Assembly: GCA_016795325.1 (NCBI GenBank) | Contig: JAEUHY010000023.1 | Span: 124,001 to 188,000, forward strand | Length of the DNA: 64,000 bases | Reading direction: 5' to 3' | Origin: Planctomycetota bacterium | GTDB taxonomy: Bacteria; Planctomycetota; UBA1135; GCA-002686595 | In this document: one piece after another, positions 8,526 to 16,800 of the stretch | Layout: the number at the start of each line of letters is the position of its first letter | Position numbering within the stretch: the first letter of the stretch is position 1 | Position numbers and translations under genes: made by a program | Notes under the pieces: model-generated | Seen by the model: the letters and a program-made list of their open reading frames with translations, nothing else | Databases searched by the model: none | Told to the model about the DNA's origin: nothing

Positions 8526-8571
8526 GAGCGCCCCTCCCGCGACGCCGTGGCGTCGGGCGGAAGAGGCGCTC
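8526..8571 (-). terminator. compound hairpin between thioredoxin and glycosyltransferase genes
   Basis: GAGCGCC pairs with GGCGCTC (7 bp). Inside it CGACGC pairs with GCGTCG around a 4-nt loop. It sits 21 nt after the thioredoxin stop. The U-run is poor, so termination would be partial. It could instead protect the 3' end of the selenoprotein message. Confidence 0.4.
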
Positions 8572-8591
8572 GTTCACGTGGGACCGTTGGT

Positions 8592-9575
8592 TCAGCGGTC
8601 CTTCTTCAACGCCGCGCGCAACTGCTCGACCAGTTGCGCCGCTTCGGTCGCCGCATAACCAGCCTTCGGCGACTTCTGGATGCGCGCCAAGTCCTCTAGC
8701 GCACCCTCGATGTCCTTGCGCTTGGTCGGCGCCTTCTCGCGGATCTTCGCGACCTGCTTCTGCAGCTTGATCACCTCGGCCGCTTCAGCGTTGGCCTTCA
8801 CGTCGTCGGCGATCTTCTGCGCGTCGGCCTTCTCGGGCAACCCGTCGAGCTCTTTGCTCAGCGTCTGCGCGAGGTTCTCGGCGCCGAGGAAGTCGCCGCG
8901 CGCGTACGCGCTGCGCGCGAGCTCGAGCTTCGACTTCACGAGCGCTTCGACGGCCGCCTTGATCGTCGGGCCATCGTCGGCCTCGCTGAGCTTCGCCGCT
9001 TCGTCGAGCGCCAGCTTGTACTGGCGCTTGAGCAGCGCGCCCTTGACGGTCTTGGCCGCGGGACTCCATTCCCACAGCGGCTTGGGCAGTGCGCCCGCCG
9101 TCGCCTTCGCGAGCACCTCATCGCTGTATCCGCCGGCGCCGCCCGCGTACACGATGGTTCCGGTGGCGTCGACGATGACCACGTGCGGAATGCCGGTCAC
9201 GCCGAAGAAGCGCGCCAGCGCGCCGCCCTTGTCGTAGCCGTAGGCGTACTTCGCGCCCTTGGCCGCAATCCACTTCTCGGTGTCGCCCTTGCCTTCATCG
9301 GTCACGCCGATGATCGACAGGCCCTTGCTACCCCAAGTCTCTTGCAACTTGTTGAGGTGCGGGACCTGCGAACCGCAGGGGCCTCACCAGTAGGCGAAAA
9401 ACTCGATCAGAACTGCGCGGCCGAGGAAGTCATCGAAGCTCTTCGCGCCCGTCTGCGCGAGTCCTTCGAGCACCACGGGCGGCAGTTTCGTGCCGGGAGC
9501 TTGCGCGTGGACCGGCGCGGCGCCCAGGCCGACGACGGCCAGCGCGAGCGCGGCCAACCACTTCATGGAGAACAT
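8592..9575 (-). CDS. selenocysteine-containing TlpA-like thioredoxin (UGA read through)
   Basis: A 327-residue exported thioredoxin-fold protein if the in-frame UGA at codon 64 is read as selenocysteine. Residues 1-24 are a signal peptide ending VHA-QA. LIEFFAYW precedes the UGA and GPC follows, giving Trp-Sec64-Gly-Pro-Cys67 in place of the usual WCGPC. The fold continues with the redoxin-type IIGVTDEG strand and the cis-Pro motif GIPHVVIVD (Pro130). Residues 170-327 are a charged helical extension, probably coiled coil. The ATG has AAAGGA 6 nt upstream. The single stop falls exactly on the nucleophilic Cys position, both flanks are intact, and a SECIS-like hairpin follows. It should act as a periplasmic thiol/selenol oxidoreductase. 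The alternative is a Cys-to-stop mutation or sequencing error. Confidence 0.82.
9353..9377 (-). promoter_or_regulatory. SECIS-like hairpin after the UGA codon
   Basis: Downstream of the UGA the mRNA can fold as GGU-(UC bulge)-GC-loop AGGUCCC-GC-ACC, with an outer U-A and G-C pair. This is very close to the E. coli fdhF SECIS as I know it (GGU, bulged U, GC, loop AGGUCU, GC, ACC), and its 3' arm lies at the same distance from the UGA. The bulged U and the loop GU that SelB reads are present. An alternative 6-bp CCUGCG/CGCAGG hairpin overlaps it. Confidence 0.65.
9384..9386 (-). other. in-frame UGA, predicted selenocysteine codon 64
   Basis: TGA on the minus strand between the Trp and Gly codons of the redox motif. 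It replaces the codon of the attacking cysteine, and the reading frame is continuous on both sides. No selenocysteine machinery gene (selA, selB, selC, selD) lies in this window. Confidence 0.78.
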
Positions 9576-9590
9576 CAGGAGTCCTTTCTG

Positions 9591-9606
9591 GCCCCGTGTT
9601 CGGGGC
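9591..9606 (-). promoter_or_regulatory. leader hairpin upstream of the selenothioredoxin
   Basis: CGGGGC-type arms (6 bp, 4-nt loop) form a hairpin a few nt upstream of the Shine-Dalgarno of the thioredoxin gene. It may be a leader structure controlling translation or the end of the preceding kinase transcript. No U-tract is present. Confidence 0.3.
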
Positions 9607-9719
9607 GCTGAGACCTCCGATCGTAGCGTGAACGCAAGCGCTGCGGTGGCGCTCCGTAGCCGCTCACCTTCCACGCGGGGGAGCACCGCCCGCGCCGTCT
9701 TTCACTGGCGTGGCGCGTG

Positions 9720-12700
9720 CTACTGCGGACGCCGGGCCGACGCACGTTCACGCCACTGGGCCGCGCGCGCGGCATGGCCGGCCTCGGAGTCGCGCGCGTG
9801 CAGCGCCTCGAAGCACGACGCGAGACGCTCGCATGCTGCGAGCACGCGATCCGCTTGCCCCGGGCGCGGCTTGGGCGCGTCCTGGGCCTGCGCGAGTTGT
9901 TCGCCGCCAGCCGCGAGCAGCGCTGCGCCCTCCGCATCGCGTCCAGCGCCGACCAGCGCGGCCGCTGTCAAGACGCGCGCATACGCGCGGTTCCACTCCG
10001 TTTCGCCGGCCTGCGCTTCTCGCACGGCCAAGCACTCGCGCGCCGCGGATTCGGCCCGCTCCCAGGCGCGCAGTTCGAGCCCGCACAGCGCGAGCGCCTC
10101 GAGGTCCTGCGCGAGCTCTGGAGCGCGCGCGCGGCGCGCAGCGTCGGAGCAACGCGTGTAGGCCGCGGCTGCCTCGTCGAACTTGCGCCGCGCCAGCGCG
10201 ATCACGCCCAAGTTGCGCCAGCCGCGGACGACGCGTTCGTGCTCCGCGCCGAGCGAACTCTCCAGAGCGTCGAGCGCGGCGCCGTAGACCTGCGCCGCTT
10301 CGTCGAGACGGCCCAAGCCGTGCAGCGTCGAGCCGAGCGCCTGCGCCGTGGTGGCGGTGTCCTGGTGCGCCGCACCGAGGCTCGCGCGTCGCGCGTCATG
10401 CGCGCGCCGCAGGATCGGCTCGGCCTCGGCGAAACGGCGCAGGTTGAACAGCGCAGTGCCGAGGTTGTGTCCGCACGACGTGAACACCGGATCGGAATCC
10501 TCGAGGCGTTCGTCGAGGCCCGCGTACGCCTCGCGCAGCGCGACGACGGCGTCGTCGAAACGGCGCTGCGCCGAGCGCAGGCGTCCCAGACGCGCCAGCG
10601 CGTGGTGCAACTCGATATCGCCGTGGCCGGGCACGCGCCGCAGGCGCTCGACGAGCTCGGTGAACAGCGGTTCGGCCTGTGCGGCTTGCCCCGCGTTGAG
10701 CAGATTGCCCGCGAGGTTGTCCATCAAGCCCAACGTGACCGTGTGTTCGTCGCCGTACACCTGGCGCGCGAGCTCGAGCGCAGCGCGCAGTCCGTTGAGC
10801 GCGTCGTCCACCCGGCCCAGCGACATGTGCGCGGCGCCGAGCGAATGTGCGATGGCGAGCACCTGGCGGTGACGCGGCCCGAACGCGCGCCGGTAACCGG
10901 CCTGCGCCGCTTCGAGTTCGGCGGCCGCTTCCGCTGCGCGGCCGAGGAGCAGCAAGGTCGCGCCGAGGTTCGCCTGCGCCTCGAGCGCGCGTTCGTCGTC
11001 GCCGGCGCCGCGGCGGCGCCAGGCTTCGACCACCGACTGAAATTGCTCGAGCGCGCTCTCGTGTTCGCGCCTCTGCGTCTGCAGTTTCGCGAGCGCCGCA
11101 CGCGCCTCCAGTTCGAGCTCGTCGTCGGCGCCGAGTTGCTCTCGGGCGCTCGCAGCGAGCCCGGCGAGCTCCGCGGCGACTTGCTCGGAGTCCGGCGCCG
11201 CGCGTTCGGAGCGCAAGCGTTCCAGTCGCGCGCGCATGGTCCTGGGGTGCGACGCGCCGAGCTCGCGTTCGCACAGCGCGAGGGCCTCCTCGCGCAGCGC
11301 GGCCGCGGACTCGAAGCGCCCCAGATTCACCTGCGCTCGCGCCAGACTCTCGAGCAGCCCCGCGCGCAGCAGCGGTTGCTGCGCGAATTGCTCGTCGACG
11401 GCGCGTTGCGAAGGTTCGAGGACCGATCGCGCGAGCGCCTCCACGGCGATCGACGTCCAGTTGGTCGGGCGCAGCTCGCGCTCGAGGTCCGCAAGCTGTG
11501 CGTCGAGCTCCGCGGCGCCGAGCCCGCTGCGCGCGAGCGTCGCGCGGCGCTGCTCGCGCACGGCGTCGACGAGGCGCAGTCCGACCGACTCCGCGTCGAG
11601 GCGTTCGAGCTGGTGCTCCTGGAACGCCGCCACTTGCTCGAGCTCCGCCGCGCGCGCCTGCGCCTGTTGCTCGGCGCGTGTCGCGCGCTCCGCCGCCGCG
11701 AGCGCTTCTGCGCCGCGTGCATCCGCCGCCGCGCGGGCCGTGTCCGCTTCGGCGCGGCGTTCTTCGGCGCGCAACGCGAAGTGCGTGCTGGCCGCGATGC
11801 CGCCGACGAGCGCGAGCGCGAGCGCGCCCGCCGCGGCGACTTGCCAGCGGTGGCGGCGCACGAAGCGCGAGAGTTGGTAGGCCGTGCTCGGCGGCCGCGC
11901 GAGCACCGCCTCGTCGCGCAAGTAGCGCTCGACATCGTCCGCCAGCGCGCTCGCCGTGTCGTAGCGCCGCGAGCGGTCCTTCTCGAGCGCCTTGAGCACG
12001 ATCCAGTCGAGGTCGCCCGAGAGCGTCGCCGCGAACTCGCGCGGCTCGAGCGCGCGCAGCCGCGCCGCGGTCTGCGTCTCGTCGCGCTCGCCCGAGGCGC
12101 GTGTCGACGGCCGCGCCGGGGCCTCTTCGCGCACCACGCGCAGAACTTCGTCGTACCCGCGCTCGAGCGCCGCGCGCAGGTCGAGCGGCTTCGCGCCGGT
12201 GAGCAGCTCGTACAGCAGCACGCCGAGGCTGTACACGTCGGCGCGTGTGTCGATGTCGACGCCGCCCAGCGCGGTCTGTTCCGGCGCCATGTACTCGGGG
12301 GTCCCGAGCACTTGGTGGAAGCCCGTGAGCAGCGTTTTGTCCGTCAGTTCCGCGCCCGCCGCCTTTGCGATGCCGAAGTCGATCACCTTGGGCGCGGGCG
12401 CGCCGTCCGCGAGCGTGACGAGCACGTTCGAGGGCTTCACGTCGCGGTGGATCACTCCCTTGTGGTGCGCGTGCTGCAGCGCGCGGCAGGTCGTCGCGAA
12501 CAGTTCGAGCCGGCGCCGGATCGAGAGGCGCGCTTCGTCGCAGAAGACTGTGATGGGCACGCCCTTCACCAGCTCCATCGCGAAGAACGGCCGCCCGTTC
12601 TCGGTCAGTCCCGCGTCGAACACCTTCGCGATCGCGGGGTGCTCCATCAGCGCGAGCGCCTGGCGCTCCGCTTCGAAGCGCGCGACCACGGCTTTGCTGT

Positions 12701-13040
12701 CCATCCCGAGCTTGAGCAGCTTGAGCGCGACCTTGCGCTTCACCGGCTCGAGTTGTTCGGCCATCCACACTTCGCCGAAGCCGCCTTCGCCGATCAGCTC
12801 GAGCAGGCGATAGCCCGCGACGCGCGTGCCCTGCGGCTGTGGCGCGAGCTCGCGCAGTTCCGGCGCGCCCGCTTCCATGAAGGCGCCGGCGCGTTGATCC
12901 GCCGCGAGCAAGCGCTCGACGCGCCTGCGCAGCGCGCCGTCGCCGCCGCATGCCTGGGCCAGGAACAGCTCGCGCTCGCGCGCGTTGCCGATCTGCCGCG
13001 CGCGATGGAACAGCTCTTCGAGGTGCGCCGCGTTGCTCAT
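9720..13040 (-). CDS. transmembrane Ser/Thr protein kinase with C-terminal TPR region
   Basis: A 1,106-residue Hanks-type kinase. Residues 77-380 are the kinase domain: glycine loop GEGGFGEV (84-91), VALK with Lys107, catalytic HRDVKPSN (His198, Asp200), DFG (221-223) and APE (252-254), so all key residues are present. One transmembrane helix lies at about 400-418, followed by an Ala/Glu-rich coiled coil (420-500). Residues about 560-1060 hold Ala-rich TPR-like repeats of the kinesin-light-chain type (for example ANLGATLLLLGRAAEAAAELEAA). GAGGAG two nt before the ATG supports the start. It begins 55 nt after the ECF sigma gene, a pairing common in planctomycetes, where the kinase is thought to control its sigma partner. 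Kinase inside, TPR domain outside is the likely topology. Confidence 0.93.
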   Translation of the reverse strand: MSNAAHLEELFHRARQIGNARERELFLAQACGGDGALRRRVERLLAADQRAGAFMEAGAPELRELAPQPQGTRVAGYRLLELIGEGGFGEVWMAEQLEPVKRKVALKLLKLGMDSKAVVARFEAERQALALMEHPAIAKVFDAGLTENGRPFFAMELVKGVPITVFCDEARLSIRRRLELFATTCRALQHAHHKGVIHRDVKPSNVLVTLADGAPAPKVIDFGIAKAAGAELTDKTLLTGFHQVLGTPEYMAPEQTALGGVDIDTRADVYSLGVLLYELLTGAKPLDLRAALERGYDEVLRVVREEAPARPSTRASGERDETQTAARLRALEPREFAATLSGDLDWIVLKALEKDRSRRYDTASALADDVERYLRDEAVLARPPSTAYQLSRFVRRHRWQVAAAGALALALVGGIAASTHFALRAEERRAEADTARAAADARGAEALAAAERATRAEQQAQARAAELEQVAAFQEHQLERLDAESVGLRLVDAVREQRRATLARSGLGAAELDAQLADLERELRPTNWTSIAVEALARSVLEPSQRAVDEQFAQQPLLRAGLLESLARAQVNLGRFESAAALREEALALCERELGASHPRTMRARLERLRSERAAPDSEQVAAELAGLAASAREQLGADDELELEARAALAKLQTQRREHESALEQFQSVVEAWRRRGAGDDERALEAQANLGATLLLLGRAAEAAAELEAAQAGYRRAFGPRHRQVLAIAHSLGAAHMSLGRVDDALNGLRAALELARQVYGDEHTVTLGLMDNLAGNLLNAGQAAQAEPLFTELVERLRRVPGHGDIELHHALARLGRLRSAQRRFDDAVVALREAYAGLDERLEDSDPVFTSCGHNLGTALFNLRRFAEAEPILRRAHDARRASLGAAHQDTATTAQALGSTLHGLGRLDEAAQVYGAALDALESSLGAEHERVVRGWRNLGVIALARRKFDEAAAAYTRCSDAARRARAPELAQDLEALALCGLELRAWERAESAARECLAVREAQAGETEWNRAYARVLTAAALVGAGRDAEGAALLAAGGEQLAQAQDAPKPRPGQADRVLAACERLASCFEALHARDSEAGHAARAAQWRERASARRPQ

Positions 13041-13095
13041 GCGCTCCTCAGTGCGCAAACGCGGCGCGGGGAGCACCAGCCGGCCCGCACGAAAC

Positions 13096-13665
13096 TCACG
13101 GCGCTTCGCTCAGTGCGTCGAGCAGCCAAGCCCGCGCGTAGGCCCAGTGCCGGTCGGCGGTCGTCATCGAGATGCCCAGGATCGAAGCGGCTTCGCGCTG
13201 GCTGAGACCGCCGAAGAAACGCAGGTTCACGAGCTCCGCCTTCTGGGGGTCTTCCTGTGCGAGCTTCTCGAGCGCGGCGTCGAGGTCGAGGATCTCGGGC
13301 TCGGGCGCGTCGACGAACAGCTGCGAGGAGTCGAGCTCGAGGCGCTCCCCCGGCCGCGAGCGCTTCTGCGCCCCGCGTTCGCGCGCGCGGTCGACGAGGA
13401 TGCGCCGCATCGCCAGGGCGGCGGCGCCGAAGAAGTGCGCGCGCCCCGACCAGCCCTCCGCGCCGCGGTTTTCGGGCCCCAGGAGCCGCAAATAGGCCTC
13501 GTGGACGAGCGCCGTGGCGTTGAGCGACTGCGCTCCGGCCTCGCGGCGCAGGCGCTGGGCCGCGAGTTCGCGCAACTCGGCGTACACCAGCGGCAGGAGT
13601 TCGGCGGCGGCGCCTGGATCGCCGGCCTGGGCGCGCTCCAGGGCTTGGGTCAGCTTCAGGTCCAC
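13096..13665 (-). CDS. ECF sigma factor, TIGR02999 type
   Basis: A 189-residue RNA polymerase sigma-70 factor of the ECF group. Region 2 carries LPLVYAELRELAAQRLRRE and the NATALVHEAYLRLLGP motif. The linker has RAHFFGAAALAMRRILVDRAR, diagnostic of the TIGR02999 family abundant in Planctomycetes and Acidobacteria. Region 4 has VNLRFFGGLSQREAASILGIS and ADRHWAYARAWL. It has no anti-sigma gene beside it. Instead the neighbouring kinase gene, cotranscribed after 55 nt, is the expected regulator. The start is GTG, preceded by GAAGG and a TAGGAT hexamer (13672-13677). The target regulon is unknown, but the divergent subtilase gene is an obvious candidate. Confidence 0.93.
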   Translation of the reverse strand: MDLKLTQALERAQAGDPGAAAELLPLVYAELRELAAQRLRREAGAQSLNATALVHEAYLRLLGPENRGAEGWSGRAHFFGAAALAMRRILVDRARERGAQKRSRPGERLELDSSQLFVDAPEPEILDLDAALEKLAQEDPQKAELVNLRFFGGLSQREAASILGISMTTADRHWAYARAWLLDALSEAP

Positions 13666-13753
13666 CCTTCGATCCTAATCGCGCGCGATTTTCGCGCAGT
13701 TGCCCGGGGTGGTTCGAGGGCGTTTTCCGCACAGGAGGCCGCGGGGCGTCTCC

Positions 13754-13772
13754 CGGTCCGAAGGTCGGACCG
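13754..13772. promoter_or_regulatory. perfect 8-bp dyad between divergent sigma and subtilase genes
   Basis: CGGTCCGA and TCGGACCG flank a 3-nt AGG spacer. A second hairpin (CGCGCC/GGCGCG, loop CCTG) lies at 13787-13802. The dyad is 62 nt before the subtilase ATG. It could be an operator or a leader hairpin. Confidence 0.4.
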
Positions 13773-13833
13773 TGTGCGCCACGCCGCGCGCCCCTGGGCG
13801 CGTGCTTCACGGCGCGACAAGGAACGAAGGGTC

Positions 13834-16800
13834 ATGGCGAGCAAGCGGGGTGGGGTGGTGGAGTTCGTGCGTTGGTCGGCGAGCAGCGCGGTGGCGCTGG
13901 CGGCCACGACGCTGGTGATGGCGCAGCGTGCGGAGGTTCCGCCGGCGGCGGCGGTCGGCACGTTGGTGCAGTCCGAGCCGGGCGCGGCGCGCTTCCTGCC
14001 GTTTGCGCCGGCCCCGGAGAGCGGGAGCGTCAAAGTCGTCGTCGCGAGCGATGCGCACGAGGCGTTCCTCGCGCGCGCGGCGTTGTTCGCGCCGGTGCAA
14101 GTGAGTGAGAGCGCGACGGCGCGCGTGTACCGCATCGACGCCAGCGCGGCGCCGCTCGTGACAGGTCTCGAGGGCGTCGAACTGCGGCCGGAATTCCATC
14201 AGATCTGGCTGCGGCGCGGCGTGCTCGACACGCGCAGCGGAACGCGCGCGGCGGACGGCGTTCTGCACGCGGGCTTCGACGTGCGTCGCATGGCGCTGGC
14301 GCAGTTCCACGGCCCGGTCAGCGACGCGGATCACGCTGCGCTCGTCGCCACCGGCGTGGAACTCGTCCACTATCTGCCGCAGAACGCGTATCTGGTGTGG
14401 ATCGCCAGCGACGAGGCCCGTGCGCGGCTGCTGGCGCTGCGCGGCGATTCGAGCGGCCTCGCCTTCGTCGACGCTCTCCTGCCCGAGGACGTCGTTTCGC
14501 CGCAGCTCGACGGCGCACAGGGAGTGATCGAGGTCACGCTGCAGGTCTTCAACCCGCTCGCGCAGCGCGCGGCCAAGCCGCTCGAGCGCGCGGCCGTGCT
14601 CGAGGCGCTGGGATTCGCACAGGATCTGCTGCGCGAGCCGGAGGACGTGCTCGGCGGCGTCTACACCAACCTCACGGTGCGTGTGCAGGCCGGCGCGCTC
14701 GAAACGCTCGCGCTGCTCGACGCGGTGGTGAACGTCGAGCCGTACGAGCGGCCGAGGCAGCTGAGCGAGCGCCAAGCGCAAGAGGTGCGCGGCGCGTGGA
14801 ACGGGGCGGGAACCGGCGCCGCTGGCCCGGGTTACGTCGGCTTCCTCAACACCAAGGGCTTTCCGAGCACTCAGTCGAGCTATCCGATCGTCGCGGTGGT
14901 CGACTCCGGCGTCGACAACGGAACTACAACTCCCGTCGACAGCACGTTGCGCGTGAGCGGACTGGCGGCACTGGCCTCGCGGCTCGTCGCGACCTCGAAC
15001 TTCAGCACGTCCACGAGCGCCAAATGCATCAACGGCCACGGCCATCTGTGTGCGTCGGTGATCGCGGGGATGGAGGTCACGAGCACTTCGATGGATGGCA
15101 CGTTCCTGCGCGGAGTCGGCGTCGCGCCGCACGGTCGGATCTCGAACGTCAAGTTTCTGGGCGACGACGGATTCGGTTCGACGGCGAGCTACGGAACGCT
15201 CGCCGAGTCCGCTTGGGGGCAAGGCGCGCGCGTGAGCTCGAACTCGTGGGGCTCGTCCACCGCCGGCGCGTACACCACGAGCGCGCAACAGCACGATCAA
15301 CTCGCCCGCGACTCGAGCGCCACTGCGGGCAACCAGCAGATGCTGTTCGTGTTCGCGGCCGGCAACGACGGATCGAGCGGGATCGGCGCTCCGGCGACGG
15401 CGAAGAACGTGCTTTCGGTGGGCGCGACGGAGGGCTCCGACGCGCAGAGCGGCTGCAGCGGCTCGAGCACGGCCGACAACATCCAGCAGATCGCTTCGTT
15501 CTCCTCGCGCGGCCCGACGACGGACGGCCGTAGCAAGCCCGAGATCGTCGCGCCGGGCACGCACGTGGTCGGTACGGCGAGCCCCGCCGGCGGCTACGAC
15601 GGCAGCTCCGTGTGCGACGCGTACTACCCGACGGGGCAGACGACCTACACCTGGGCCAATGGCACGAGCTTTTCCGCACCGGCCATCTCCGGCGTCGCTG
15701 CGCTGGAGTCGAACTATCTCTCGCGCGTGCACGGCCTCACCGATCCCTCGCCGGCGCTGCTCAAGGCCTACACGCTGCACCAGACGCGCTACCTCACAGG
15801 CACGGGCGGCAACCTGCCGAACGGCGATCAGGGCTTCGGCTTCCCGTGGCTCGAGCTCGCCTTCGACTCGAACTTCGCACGCAAGTTCGCGGACCAGAAC
15901 ACGCTGTTCAACGCGACCGGCGAGTATCGCGAGTACGTCGGAACGGTGGCTGACTTGACGCGACCGGTGCGCGTCGCGCTGGTGTGGACCGATGCGCCCG
16001 GCAGCACGGTCGGCGCGTCGTGGGTCAATGACCTCGACCTGACCGTGATCGTCGGCGCCAACACGTACCGCGGCAACGTGTTCTCGGGCGGGCTGTCGAC
16101 GACCGGCGGCTCGGCGGACCTCAACGACAACAGCGAGCTCGTCGTGTTGCCCACGGGCTTCGCCGGAACGATCCGCGTGCGCGTGAGCGCTGCGAACATC
16201 GCAGGTGACGGCGTGCCTGGCAACGCCGATGCGACGGACCAGGACTTCGCGCTCGTGATCGCCAACATGAACTACGCGAGCGGCTGCACGCCGCCGACGT
16301 TGACCACGAATCTGAGCGCGAACTCCGCGACCGCGTGCACGGGGTCTCCGCTCACGTTGTCCGTGGCGGCGAGCGGCTCCAACCTCTCCTACAAGTTTTA
16401 TCGCAACGGTCAGACCGTGCAGAGCGGGAGCTCGAACACCTACACCGTCCCCAGCGCGAGCGCGGTCGACGCCGGAACGTACACGTGCCAGATTGGCAAC
16501 GGCTGCGGGGACATGCTTTCGGCGCCGGTGACGGTGGTCGTGAACAGCGCGCCGAGCGCGGTTCAGCAACCGACCGGCCTCGGCCTGTGCGCGGGTTCGG
16601 CCGGCCAACTGCAATTCGTCGCCAGCGGAACGCCCGCGCCGACCTACCAGTGGAAGCGCAACGGCGTCGACATCCCCGGTGCGACCTCCAGCACATACTC
16701 GATTCCCTCGATGAACGCGGGGCTGGCGGGCTCGTACCAGTGCAACGCCACCAACGTGTGCGGCGTGACGATTTCGAACGAGGTGCTGCTCACGAACCTC

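Noticed and set aside
9384..9386. Reading the gene as two separate proteins or a pseudogene
   Set aside because: The stop is exactly at the catalytic Cys, the downstream half has only a TTG as possible start and lacks the fold's first half, and a SECIS-like structure follows.
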